Assembly: GCF_014397025.1 (NCBI RefSeq) | Contig: NZ_JACJUO010000003.1 | Coordinates: forward strand, 1-64,000 | Direction: 5' to 3' | DNA: 64,000 nt | Origin: Ochrobactrum sp. Marseille-Q0166 | GTDB taxonomy: Bacteria > Pseudomonadota > Alphaproteobacteria > Rhizobiales > Rhizobiaceae | Shown: positions 25,147 to 33,638 of the stretch, one piece after another | Position numbering within the stretch: position 1 is the first letter of the stretch | Layout: every line of letters starts with the position of its first letter | Made by a program: the position numbers and the translations under genes | Notes under the pieces: generated by a model | What the model was told of the DNA's origin: nothing | Databases searched by the model: none | Seen by the model: the letters and a program-made list of their open reading frames with translations, nothing else

Positions 25147-25790
25147 TATTGATATTGAGATTCTTGGCGTCCACAAAGATGATCCTACTCAATCGTATTG
25201 TTTATATATTTGCTGGAGCGAATGGCGATGGGTTTTCCAGCCGGTCTAAGCCGGCCCGCTGCATCACATGGTAGCATAGCTTCTCTGTTGGTCTGGCTAT
25301 CACCAATGATACTGTTCACTGGCCTGCCGCGGTGGGCTGGTACGCTGCTTATAAAGCTTTTGGCAGCTCACAAATCACCATCTTTGCAGAAATAGAACTT
25401 AACCATATCGCCATATTTACTCAAAAGTTTACACAACGAATTAAATATTAGCGGTAATTCTCTTCTTCCAGTAAAGCAGGAAGTATCCTCACTTTTACCT
25501 GTGAAACAGCTGAAACGAAAATGGGTGAAATTCATTTCAATATTAAAGATTATACTGAATTGCGGGGGATATAGCTACGATACAAGAGTAAACATCGGTT
25601 ATACCGATGTTTACTCTTGTTAGCTCATCCATATGGGATAGCCAAGCGCAAGGCATCCGCGGTTTCAGCCCATTAAAGGGTAGCAGTCTCTTAAAATTCG
25701 CAATTGGTTCGAATTTGTAAGGGGATATCCAGAGTTTGAATTCTGTCTTGGATTTTCTAGTAACAGGTATTTCAATTAAGGGAAGTGTCA
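25147..25790. other. Gap after the T3SS operon, no credible gene
   Basis: Short open frames at 25198-25395 (+) and 25543-25791 (-) have no recognised domain or good ribosome site. The stretch holds one striking element, an 18-bp perfect inverted repeat at 25582-25620, and otherwise nothing that I can name. Confidence 0.5.
25582..25620. repeat. Perfect 18-bp inverted repeat with 3-nt loop
   Basis: The arms at 25582-25599 and 25603-25620 are exact reverse complements, separated by TAT. No T-run follows on the plus strand (TAGCTC), and none precedes in the minus reading, so it is not a textbook rho-independent terminator, although it could still end the T3SS transcript 440 bp after the last gene. 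A regulator binding site or the trace of a mobile element are alternatives. Confidence 0.7.
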
Positions 25791-25829
25791 TGGTTGATGC
25801 AACATCAAATCAGCGTGGTAGTGGGCAGT

Positions 25830-26531
25830 TGTTGAAGATCTTGAAAACAATGGGCTCATTGCACCCGATAATTCTGTTGGTAAGATCACGGTTAGTGGCA
25901 ATTATATAGCCTCAGAGACATAAACCTATGAAGTTAAAATAAATGGTGCTGGGGAAGCGACTAAACCCGCATTATAGGAACCGCTTCTCTTGCAGAGAAC
26001 GTTTCTGTTTTTATCAATGGCGAAGACAGTGCTTTGGCGGTTAATCATCGTTATACAATATTGTCCGCTATCAGCGGCTTAAATAATATAAAATATAACG
26101 ATCGCGTATTATGGAGCAGTTTCCGTCCGATTTGTATGTTTGCCCTCAATTGACCTATGACGTGCAAAATGCCTATCTAGTATTAAAAGTCGACACTATG
26201 CCGATAGCTAATGCTATGTAAACGCCCAATGAGCATCACGTTTGGCCACAGTGATTGGCGCTCCTCGCTAGAAAAAGCTCTCATATTCCAGATCGATGCC
26301 CCGGCAGTAAAGGCTGCGTTGTTAGATTTATCAGGCGAGTTAAAGAGTACGCTTCCGGTCGTGCTTATTGGGGAGAGTCGCTTTCTGCGTGAAGTGATTA
26401 ACAACCGCTTGCGGGAAGCAACAAAAGCAATCTGCAGTGATACAGCATCTGGCGCATTTGGAAATACTGACGCTACTCCTAGCATAGCAGTTTGGTCGCG
26501 ACGTCAAGAAGTATTTACAGCTGTAGGGTAA
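25830..26531 (+). pseudogene. Decayed autotransporter adhesin (passenger end and barrel linker)
   Basis: Pieces in all three plus frames match the C-terminal passenger of autotransporters: ENNGLIAPDNSVGKITVSGN (about 25852-25905), then after stops and a frameshift ENVSVFINGEDSALAVNHRY and TILSAISGL (about 25999-26080), LYVCPQLTYDVQNAYLVLK (about 26133-26190, cf. family FLSPSLSYDANNVYLTL), and finally AALLDLSGELKSTLPVVLIG, ESRFLREVINNRLREATKA and AVW (26305-26500), the linker before the barrel. The signal peptide, most of the passenger and the whole barrel are missing. The end abuts and slightly overlaps the convergent oxidoreductase gene at 26504, which marks a deletion junction. Confidence 0.75.
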
Positions 26532-27685
26532 GCGTTATCAAATTCCGAAAGCAATTTATCGCTGCTTTTTATTTCGGCTTTGAAACGAGAAATGCTGTAG
26601 TGTTCGATTGAGACAGGGTTTGAACGTCCAAGTATCAGATTGGTAAGGCAAACGCCTACAGCCGGACCAATCTGAAATCCGCCGCCACTGCCACCGAATG
26701 CGTGATAGAGCCCCAGCGTCGTTTCAGACGCGCCGATTATCGGGAGCATGTCTGGCAAATAGGCCTCTACGCCTGACCATACGCGAATAATTTCTGCTTT
26801 GCTTAACGCTGGAATATATTGCCCAATTGCATGCGTTCCGTTGAGGGTTTTCGTGGGCGGAACGAATGTGTGTTTGCCATCGTCATTAGACATGGTGCGC
26901 GGGTAGCCTGCAAATATAAAATTACCACGCGAGATTTGTCTGATAATCAGATCGCCGTCGATGCTATAGACGGACGGTTTCAGAACATAGGGGAGGGGTT
27001 CTGTAACAAACTGTGGTGGGCCTGCTCGGAACAGTGGCACTGTTTCACCAAAGCTTTCAGCAATTTTATCGGCCCAGCCACCGGCTGCGTTGACGACGAC
27101 ATCAGAGAAGAACTTTCGTCCATCGACGCTGACCACTTTAAAGCCTGTAGAGCTTTTCTGAATCTGCGTAATCGGGCAGTTTTCAATTATCTTACCTCCG
27201 CGTTTTTTAAAGGCGCGGGCAATGGCGGGTGTAGCAAGGCGTGGGTTAGCTACGGCGCATGCCGCAGAATAGGATGCAACAAGCGCATCTTTGCTCAGCC
27301 AAGGCAGGTTTCTGCGTAAAGCTTCGCCTTCCCAGACTTCAATCGCAAGACCACACTGATGAGAATTGCTGGCATAATGAAAAAGCTTCTCACGGCTTTT
27401 CTCGTTGTGAGCAAAATAGATCATTCCATTGCGTTCATACTCGCAGTTTGAGCCGAACTCGTGTTCGAAGTTCTCCCAATATTGCTGCGCTAATAATGAT
27501 AGTGGATATTGTGTAAGTGCGCGCCCTTGTAAGCGTAAGCCACCAAAGTTAGCGCCGCTCGAGGCCGCGCCGATATAATTGCTTTCAAGCAGAAGGACGT
27601 TCTGGCCAGCTTTTGCAAGGAAATAGGCCGTACAGACTCCGAAAAGCCCGCCACCAACGACAATCGTGTCATGTTTGCTATCCAT
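26504..27685 (-). CDS. FAD-dependent amino-acid oxidoreductase (DAO family), beta subunit of a three-part dehydrogenase
   Basis: 393 aa from ATG 27685. The FAD-binding motif VVGGGLFGVCTAYFLAKAGQ is at the N-terminus and the DAO-family C-terminal pattern (LPIIGASETTLGLYHAFGGS, GGGFQIGPAVG) is complete. It overlaps by eight bases the end of an FAD/NAD protein with a BFD-type iron-sulfur tail, itself overlapping a small [2Fe-2S] protein. This trio is the layout of opine oxidases, HcnABC and D-hydroxyproline dehydrogenase, where the DAO subunit carries the substrate site. The substrate is likely an N-substituted or D-amino acid; which one cannot be read. Confidence 0.85.
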   Translation of the reverse strand: MDSKHDTIVVGGGLFGVCTAYFLAKAGQNVLLLESNYIGAASSGANFGGLRLQGRALTQYPLSLLAQQYWENFEHEFGSNCEYERNGMIYFAHNEKSREKLFHYASNSHQCGLAIEVWEGEALRRNLPWLSKDALVASYSAACAVANPRLATPAIARAFKKRGGKIIENCPITQIQKSSTGFKVVSVDGRKFFSDVVVNAAGGWADKIAESFGETVPLFRAGPPQFVTEPLPYVLKPSVYSIDGDLIIRQISRGNFIFAGYPRTMSNDDGKHTFVPPTKTLNGTHAIGQYIPALSKAEIIRVWSGVEAYLPDMLPIIGASETTLGLYHAFGGSGGGFQIGPAVGVCLTNLILGRSNPVSIEHYSISRFKAEIKSSDKLLSEFDNAYPTAVNTS

Positions 27686-29090
27686 TTGCCTGTTCCTGCT
27701 CACACATTTTCATGTCAGACGGACCAACCGGAATCGGGCGAAATGGAGCTTGTGCTCTTAGTCTACCAACTAACTCTGGCGATTTGCCGGAAGTGCAGAT
27801 AGCGAGCTCCTGCAAAGTCTGATTACAATAGCGGCCTTGGCATCGTCCCATGCCGCAACGTGTAATCGCTTTGATACGATTGACTTCAGTGTGGGCAATG
27901 TTGGATTTCACCGCCTGCCTGATCTCACCTACCGTCACTCTTTCGCAACGGCAGACATAAGTGTCGTCTGCCAGTGATGAGGCATTATCGTGAGGCCACT
28001 GGAACGCAGTCGTCATAGCACGTTGAAAATTTCGAAGCCGGTTAACTTTTTTCTGTAGAGCCGCTAAGGCGGCTGGCTCGGTCGATTTTTCTCGTTGTTG
28101 CAGCATAGACAGCGCGGCCAACCGACCAGAGGCTGCCGCAGCTTCTGCTCCGCCAATTGCCACACAATCGCCTGCCAGCCAAAGATCATCACGCGCCTGG
28201 CCATTTTCTGAAGTCATCGGGAACCATTGTCGGAAATGTGGGTCAAACCCGATTTTGGCTCCTGCAAGTTCGGCCAGCTGGGTTTCTGATCTCAGACCAA
28301 AACCAAACGCAGCCGCATCACATTCCAGCCGATGCTTCGTGCCATTCCTGTCTGTATAGTTGATGGCTTCAACGTGATCATTGCCTTGAAACTTATTTAG
28401 ATGAGCGCCATTTATGATGTTGACGCCACATGATTTGAGTTCTCTGATAAAACGCAATCCATCAAGCAAGGTTTTCAAAGAATAGCGCGCCATATGAAAC
28501 GCAGCTTTGTACTTGGCGCTTTGAGCGGTCGTATCCAGAATCGTAATATCATTAAAACCGAGGCGCATATATTGTGCCGCTGCAAGGTAAAGAAGTGGGG
28601 AAGAGCCGGCAAATACGATCTTTTTTCCAATCGAACTACCATGGGTCTTCAGTGCAACCTGCGCACCGCCGAGAGAGTAAATACCCCCGAGCTGCCACCC
28701 TTCAACTGCCATAATGCGGTCAGTTGCACCGATAGCAATCAATAATTGCTGATAAGGAATTTCACTCTGATAACGATCAGAGATCGTCGAAACCGTATTG
28801 TTGTAGATAGCCCATGCCATGGTGCCAGAGCGATAATCACAGCGGGAAAGAACGGCGTCTTCATCTTGCTGGCGCAGTAAGATTTTTTTGTAAGCATTCC
28901 GGCCAAATATCTCTTGGCCATGTTCTTCGATCCGCGGATGCAGTCGACGTGTACCCTGACCGCCGGGGGAATTAGTCTCTTCCAGTATGATCGGATGAAT
29001 GCCTGCCGCAACAAATGTCTTGGCGGCTTCAAGTCCTGCCGGGCCTGCTCCGATAATGACCGGCGGTAAGTTGAAATCCCTGGATGTCAT
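27678..29090 (-). CDS. FAD/NAD-type oxidoreductase with C-terminal BFD-like [2Fe-2S] domain (alpha subunit)
   Basis: 470 aa. An FAD-binding motif (PVIIGAGPAGLEAAKTFVAA) opens the protein, a second Rossmann region follows at about residue 150 (GKKIVFAGSSPLLYLAAAQY), with an altered glycine pattern. The C-terminal domain has the Cys motif CRCE near residue 405 and CGMGRCQGRYC near 440, a BFD-like [2Fe-2S] site. The combination is that of HcnB/OoxA-type subunits, which pass electrons from the DAO subunit on to the respiratory chain or another acceptor. It overlaps both neighbours by a few bases. Confidence 0.85.
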   Translation of the reverse strand: MTSRDFNLPPVIIGAGPAGLEAAKTFVAAGIHPIILEETNSPGGQGTRRLHPRIEEHGQEIFGRNAYKKILLRQQDEDAVLSRCDYRSGTMAWAIYNNTVSTISDRYQSEIPYQQLLIAIGATDRIMAVEGWQLGGIYSLGGAQVALKTHGSSIGKKIVFAGSSPLLYLAAAQYMRLGFNDITILDTTAQSAKYKAAFHMARYSLKTLLDGLRFIRELKSCGVNIINGAHLNKFQGNDHVEAINYTDRNGTKHRLECDAAAFGFGLRSETQLAELAGAKIGFDPHFRQWFPMTSENGQARDDLWLAGDCVAIGGAEAAAASGRLAALSMLQQREKSTEPAALAALQKKVNRLRNFQRAMTTAFQWPHDNASSLADDTYVCRCERVTVGEIRQAVKSNIAHTEVNRIKAITRCGMGRCQGRYCNQTLQELAICTSGKSPELVGRLRAQAPFRPIPVGPSDMKMCEQEQANG

Positions 29091-29404
29091 ACCGGAAATC
29101 CATGCATTGGCGCACGGCTGAGGAGCTTTTGCCCCTCCTCAACAGTTGCGCGGCAAGCGCGCAAGCGTTCACCATAGTGTGTCCAGACAGAACAGTCCTG
29201 ACATGCTCCCATTAGGCAAAAGCCGGCTCTCGGTGTTTTATCAAACTCTGAGAATGACAGGCTTTTCTGCTGCCGTAACAAAGCCGCTATCACGGTCTCT
29301 CCGTGATAAGCAGGAATGGAGTGGTCATCGAAATAAATAACGAAGTCCGGCTTTTTGCCTGAGCTTATAGGAAGGAATTGACCTCCGTTCATTATGTTCC
29401 CCAT
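29087..29404 (-). CDS. (2Fe-2S)-binding subunit (gamma) of the three-part dehydrogenase
   Basis: A plant-type ferredoxin fold of about 100 residues with Cys spaced C-x4-C-x2-C-x11-C (in GFCLMGACQDC and RAC). Such small proteins are the HcnA/OoxC-type subunits of opine-like dehydrogenases. Two ATGs are possible, 29404 and 29392. The second has GGGGAA before it, and the first is embedded in a dyad shared with the enoyl-CoA hydratase gene, so 29392 may be the real start. It is the first gene of the minus-strand operon. Confidence 0.8.
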   Translation of the reverse strand: MGNIMNGGQFLPISSGKKPDFVIYFDDHSIPAYHGETVIAALLRQQKSLSFSEFDKTPRAGFCLMGACQDCSVWTHYGERLRACRATVEEGQKLLSRAPMHGFPV

Positions 29405-29419
29405 TATTGTTATGCAATA
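29401..29419 (-). promoter_or_regulatory. Dyad TATTG-N5-CAATA at the start of the dehydrogenase operon
   Basis: Read on the minus strand, TATTGCATAACAATAATGG; the 15-bp core has perfect 5-bp arms. It matches 18 of 19 bases of the element at 30438-30456, on the other side of the iclR gene and in the opposite orientation. IclR-type regulators bind dyads of about this length, so this is the probable operator. A TTGACA hexamer lies 38 bp upstream (29458-29463). Confidence 0.6.
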
Positions 29420-29489
29420 ACTACTATCTTATAATGGTAAGTATAAGTTTTCCCTATTGTCAATCAAAATGCGCTGGGCAATGCGAATA

Positions 29490-30263
29490 TTAGCTCACCG
29501 ACATGGAGTGGGCAGCTGCAATGACAAGATTGGCAAACTTTGCAGGTACATCTTCCCGCTTGTAACGCGCAAGCGTCACGGCAACACTGACCGCGCCTAA
29601 AACGTCGCCATTTGGATGGGTGATCGGGGCTGCGATTGACGCATCAGCGTGATAAATTTCTTCATAAGCTGTAGCAAAACCAGCTGCGCGAGCTTCAGCG
29701 ATCATGGCCATAATGCGCTCCGGATCGGTCGTTGTGTCTCGCGTAAAGCTACGCAACTCAGAATTGTTGATTATCTCCGTTACTTTCTCACGAGGAAGGC
29801 GAGATAATATAGCTCTTCCAGGTGCCGTACAAAATGCCGGGAGCCGAGACCCAATAATAACATCAGTATTGAGTAGATGCCTGCTCAAAAACCGCGTTAC
29901 GAATACTATCTCAGATCCATCGAGAACCGTCAGATTTACGGTTTCCTCGGTCTGTTTACTCAGATGTTGCAATATAGGCATCGCTCTATCAACAAGCTTT
30001 GAGCTTCCGATAAAGTGATATGCCAGATCTAGAGCCTTAATAGAAAGCTCATACTGGCGATTCTGCGGATGTTTATTCAAATAGCCAAGCTGATGTAATG
30101 TATGGGCGAACCTTTGTGCTGTGCTAATATCTATATTGGCCTTCTGCGCGATTTGCGACAAGGTCATAGCAGGGTCATAGCGATCAAAAGCACGAAGTAT
30201 ATTAAAAGCCTTCGCCACAGATTGCACCATTAACGGATCTGTCTTTTTTGGGCTGTTTTCCAT
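29490..30263 (-). CDS. IclR-family transcriptional regulator
   Basis: 257 aa. The winged helix (AKAFNILRAFDRYDPAMTLS, QIAQKANIDISTAQRFAHTL) is followed by the IclR effector domain (residues 80-250) with TVLDGSEIVFVTRF, LPAFCTAPGRAILSRLP and ITHPNGDVLGAVSVAV. It lies between the three-subunit dehydrogenase operon and the divergent hydratase/transporter/ligase operon. Both of these start with the same dyad, so it most likely controls both. The effector is probably the substrate or an intermediate. Confidence 0.9.
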   Translation of the reverse strand: MENSPKKTDPLMVQSVAKAFNILRAFDRYDPAMTLSQIAQKANIDISTAQRFAHTLHQLGYLNKHPQNRQYELSIKALDLAYHFIGSSKLVDRAMPILQHLSKQTEETVNLTVLDGSEIVFVTRFLSRHLLNTDVIIGSRLPAFCTAPGRAILSRLPREKVTEIINNSELRSFTRDTTTDPERIMAMIAEARAAGFATAYEEIYHADASIAAPITHPNGDVLGAVSVAVTLARYKREDVPAKFANLVIAAAHSMSVS

Positions 30264-30437
30264 CGCTTTCAGCCTTTTCCCTTACTCAACAATCATATGT
30301 CGATAACTTAAATCACAATTCAGGAATTTATAGAGCAAGTTCTTGCTGCATTAAACCTCCTGTTTGCTGAAAAAATCGGGGAAGTCGCAACTTTTCCTTG
30401 ACGTCTACCACCTCTCTTGTTTCTATATAATAAATAA

Positions 30438-30456
30438 TATTGCATTACAATAATGG
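30438..30456 (+). promoter_or_regulatory. Dyad TATTG-N5-CAATA at the start of the hydratase operon
   Basis: TATTGCATTACAATAATGG, one mismatch from the element at 29401-29419. A TTGACG hexamer lies 34 bp upstream. The ATG inside it is the first possible start of the enoyl-CoA hydratase gene. Probable IclR operator. Confidence 0.6.
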
Positions 30457-31241
30457 AGGCGCAGTTGAGCAACTTTATTCTCACGGAGACGATAGGATCT
30501 GTTCGTCGCATTACCCTGAACCGGCCTGAAAAGCTCAACGCATGGAACAAGCCTATGCGCGACCAGCTTATTGCGGCACTCATCGAGGCTGAACGGGAGA
30601 ATGACGTTCGTGCAGTGATCCTTACAGGTGCAGGGGATCGCGCATTTGGCGCAGGTCAGGATCTTAGTGAGAGCAAGACGTTTGATGCGTCAAGTGCAGA
30701 AGGCTGGATGGGAGAATGGAAGGCGCTCTACTCGCTGTTCCGTGAGTCTTCCAAGCCAATCGTGGCAGCTCTGAATGGCGTTGCAGCCGGCTCTGCGTTC
30801 CAGATTGCTCTTCTATGTGATCTGCGCATCGCTCATGCGGGCGTAACAATGGGGCAGCCTGAGATTAACTCAGGCATCCCAACCGTTACCGGCAACTGGA
30901 TCATGCGTGAGATGATTGGGCTTTCCCGCACCATCGACCTCACACTCACTGGCCGCATGCTTGAGGCTGAAGAAGCCTATTCCTTTGGTCTCATTTCGCG
31001 ACTGGTTGATCAGGAGAAAGTACAGAGCGAAGCACTTGAAATTGCCAATCTTTTGGCGTCGAAGCCTCCGGTCGCTATGCGCCTCAATCGGAAGCGAATT
31101 GCCGAAGTTACTCAACAGGGATTCGATGACGCAATGCATTCTGGCGTTCTTATTCAGACAGATGCCTACGCGACCGGCGAGCCGCAAGCCATGATGGAAA
31201 AATTCTTTGCGGAACGTGCTGCTCGTAAGGTGGAGGCGTAA
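30453..31241 (+). CDS. Enoyl-CoA hydratase/isomerase family protein
   Basis: 262 aa from ATG 30453; the alternative TTG 30465 has GGAGG six bases upstream and may be the true start, because the ATG lies in the operator. Crotonase signatures are ITLNRPEKLNAWN, the oxyanion-hole segment GAGDRAFGAGQDLSE, and KPIVAALNGVAAGSAFQIAL. The second catalytic Glu region is present (MGQPEINSGIPTVTGNW). With the acyl-CoA ligase at 35419 it could work on CoA esters of the imported substrate, as CaiD and CaiC do for carnitine, but this is only an analogy. Confidence 0.85.
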   Translation: MEAQLSNFILTETIGSVRRITLNRPEKLNAWNKPMRDQLIAALIEAERENDVRAVILTGAGDRAFGAGQDLSESKTFDASSAEGWMGEWKALYSLFRESSKPIVAALNGVAAGSAFQIALLCDLRIAHAGVTMGQPEINSGIPTVTGNWIMREMIGLSRTIDLTLTGRMLEAEEAYSFGLISRLVDQEKVQSEALEIANLLASKPPVAMRLNRKRIAEVTQQGFDDAMHSGVLIQTDAYATGEPQAMMEKFFAERAARKVEA

Positions 31242-31394
31242 CACCTTCACATAAGCGACCCGTTTCGCGGTTTAACATACAGCAGACGTTGCGCTCTGTA
31301 GTTCTCCGAACCAAGCCAGTCCAATGGGTAAGCTAACCCGTTGGACAGCTTAAATGGAAAGCGAAGTGCACGTTAAACGATAAGAGGGAACAAT

Positions 31395-32450
31395 ATGAAG
31401 AAATCAACTTTTGAGGTCAGTCGCCGCGGCATGCTTCTCGGAGGGGCAGCTGCATTGACCTTGCCAATGATCAATCAGAAAGCATGGGCAAAAGACAGTC
31501 TGGTGGTGGCAGATCCCGGTGGACCATTCGCAGAAGGCTATCGCGTGGCTTTTTACGATGATTTTACCGCAGAAACCGGGATAGAAATCCAGAGTGTTGC
31601 GCGCGATGCTGAACCAACAGCTCAGTTTAAGTCAATCGTGGAAACCGGCTCTTATATCTGGGATGTTTGTACCTCGACGCTTTCTGCTCGCCTCATTCTA
31701 GAGCGGGATGGATTGCTTGAACCTCTCGACATTCCTGCGGCAGATGTCGTTGATGTGATGCCTGAGGCCGTGCATTCCAATATGCTTGGCACGGATGTTT
31801 ATTCAACGGTTCTCGCCTACAATAAGGAAACCTGTCCAAAAGCTCCGACGAGCTGGGCTGATTTCTGGAAAGTCGAGGAATTTCCGGGACGTCGTTCTTT
31901 GCGGAAGAACCCGCTCGACACGCTGGAAATTGCCCTTATGGCTGATGGGGTCGCTCCGCAGGATCTTTATCCGCTTGATCTCGACCGTGCGTTCCGCAAG
32001 CTTGATGAGATTAAGGATCATATCGACGTTTGGTGGACAGGAGGAGCTCAATCCACTCAGCTGTTGGAAAGTGGTGAAGTGGATATGATTGCGGGTTGGA
32101 ACGCTCGTTTCCAAGCTGCAATTGATAATGGAACTCCTGCTGAAATCGTTTGGAACCAAGGTCTATACTCAATTGAGGGCTGGGTGGCTCCAAAAGGTAG
32201 TCCAAAAGCCGATCTGGCGCGCAAGTTTATCGCCTTCTGTGCCCAGGCCAAACAGCAGGCAAAGTTCACTGAATATCTGGCTTATGGACCGACAAATCTG
32301 AAGGCATATGATTTCATTGCACCGGATCGTGCCGCCATCCTCCCAACAGCTCCGCAGAACCTGAGCAAGATGACACTGGCATCTGACCCGTACTGGCTGG
32401 AGCACCGCAACGCGGCGACAGAACGCTTCAATGGTTGGCTCCTGCATTAA
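31395..32450 (+). CDS. Polyamine-type ABC transporter substrate-binding protein (Tat signal)
   Basis: 351 aa. A twin-arginine signal (SRRGMLLGGAAALTLP) is cleaved near KAWA-KDS. The mature protein belongs to the PotD-like SBP_bac_8 family (VEEFPGRRSLRKNPLDTLEI, PLDLDRAFRKLDEIKDHIDV, WWTGGAQSTQLLESGEVDM). It shows the same order of motifs as the binding protein at 42735 and should be its paralogue. It supplies the importer encoded immediately downstream. Ligands of this group include polyamines, opines and small amines. Confidence 0.88.
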   Translation: MKKSTFEVSRRGMLLGGAAALTLPMINQKAWAKDSLVVADPGGPFAEGYRVAFYDDFTAETGIEIQSVARDAEPTAQFKSIVETGSYIWDVCTSTLSARLILERDGLLEPLDIPAADVVDVMPEAVHSNMLGTDVYSTVLAYNKETCPKAPTSWADFWKVEEFPGRRSLRKNPLDTLEIALMADGVAPQDLYPLDLDRAFRKLDEIKDHIDVWWTGGAQSTQLLESGEVDMIAGWNARFQAAIDNGTPAEIVWNQGLYSIEGWVAPKGSPKADLARKFIAFCAQAKQQAKFTEYLAYGPTNLKAYDFIAPDRAAILPTAPQNLSKMTLASDPYWLEHRNAATERFNGWLLH

Positions 32451-32462
32451 CGCAAGTCCTCG

Positions 32463-32486
32463 ATGGGAGAGCGTTCGCTCTCCCAT
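32463..32486. terminator. Perfect 10-bp hairpin between binding-protein and ATPase genes
   Basis: Arms ATGGGAGAGC (32463-32472) and GCTCTCCCAT (32477-32486) with loop GTTC, followed by TTTAAT rather than a T-run. It lies 12 bases after the binding-protein stop and 70 bases before the ATPase start. Such hairpins usually protect the upstream mRNA or cut read-through, giving more binding protein than membrane components. Confidence 0.7.
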
Positions 32487-32555
32487 TTAATCCCTTCCGC
32501 ACATTGCTCAAACGCTAATTTGGCTTTGGGAGAAATACCAGACTACGGAGTAGTA

Positions 32556-33638
32556 ATGACTGAGGACATCCGCTCTGAGAAGCTTTTGCTCGATGGAATC
32601 TCCAAAAATTATGGGGAATTCACAGCGCTGAAACCCACGCAGCTCTCCATTATGGATGGTGAGTTCCTCACCTTGCTTGGACCGTCCGGGTCGGGAAAAA
32701 CCACACTTCTTCAGATCATCTCGGGACTGGTGGCGCCGACAACTGGCAAGATGTTTTTTGAAGGCGAAGATTGGACGCATCGACCGGTCAATGCGCGCGG
32801 TATGGGCATGGTGTTTCAGCACTATGCGCTGTTCCCGCACATGACGGTTTCTGAGAATATCGCATTTCCGCTGAAAATGCGTGGCATGAGCCAGTCTGAG
32901 ATCAGCAAAAAAGTTACCGAAACGCTTAACAAAGTAGAGCTTGGCGCATTTGGGCATCGGTTCCCACGTGAGCTTTCCGGCGGACAACAGCAACGCGTTG
33001 CCTTAGCACGCTGCTTTGTGTATCGCCCGAAAATCATTCTTATGGATGAGCCGCTTGGTGCATTGGATAAATCGCTGCGTGAAAATATGCAGCTTGAGAT
33101 TCGCAGGTTGCATCAGGAGTTCGGCACCACAGTCATTTATGTAACCCATGATCAGGAAGAAGCGCTGGTCATGTCGGACCGTGTGTGTGTGATGAACCAT
33201 GCTCAGATCGAGCAGATTGCTCCACCACGCGAGATTTATCTCAACCCGGAAACCGTGTTCACAGCGTCTTTCATTGGCCAGTCCAATATCATTAAGGGAA
33301 AACGCATTTCAGCAAGTGCAAAGACTGCTACGATCGAAACCGCTGTTGGCAGTTTTACCGGACAGTTTACAGCGCGTGACAAACAAGCATCAGATCTGGC
33401 ACTTATTATCCGTCCCGAGCAAATTTTTGTCGGACAGCCCCAATCTACCGAACAAGACTGTTTGGAAGGCATTCTGGACGATACTGTTTATATAGGCTCT
33501 GATGTCCGCCTGCTGGTCAGGCTTTCGGATGGCAGCCAGTTCAGTGTGCGCCATGATCCACTGGCAACCAACCTTCCTTCCAAGAATGACACAGTTCGTC
33601 TTTACTGGAACCGGTCTGTCGCGAGGATCGTATCATGA
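32556..33638 (+). CDS. Polyamine-type ABC transporter ATPase (PotA-like)
   Basis: 360 aa from ATG 32556, with GGAG nearby; the frame is open to 32463 but overlaps the hairpin. Walker A GPSGSGKTT, Q-loop FQHYALFPHM, signature LSGGQQQRVALARC, Walker B IILMDEPLGALD and the switch His in YVTHDQEEAL are all present. A C-terminal TOBE-like domain (residues 270-360) is typical of PotA. It overlaps the permease gene by ATGA. Confidence 0.92.
   Translation: MTEDIRSEKLLLDGISKNYGEFTALKPTQLSIMDGEFLTLLGPSGSGKTTLLQIISGLVAPTTGKMFFEGEDWTHRPVNARGMGMVFQHYALFPHMTVSENIAFPLKMRGMSQSEISKKVTETLNKVELGAFGHRFPRELSGGQQQRVALARCFVYRPKIILMDEPLGALDKSLRENMQLEIRRLHQEFGTTVIYVTHDQEEALVMSDRVCVMNHAQIEQIAPPREIYLNPETVFTASFIGQSNIIKGKRISASAKTATIETAVGSFTGQFTARDKQASDLALIIRPEQIFVGQPQSTEQDCLEGILDDTVYIGSDVRLLVRLSDGSQFSVRHDPLATNLPSKNDTVRLYWNRSVARIVS

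Noticed and set aside
25198..25395. 65-aa open frame downstream of the T3SS operon
   Set aside because: No family, no good ribosome site; hydrophobic stretch looks incidental.
25543..25791. 82-aa minus-strand open frame
   Set aside because: It runs across the perfect hairpin and lacks any recognised motif; coding seems unlikely.
29431..29463. Sigma-70 promoter with TTGACA for the dehydrogenase operon
   Set aside because: The TTGACA is perfect, but the nearest TATAAT-like hexamer is about 21 bp away, too far for a normal spacer, so I did not list it as a promoter.
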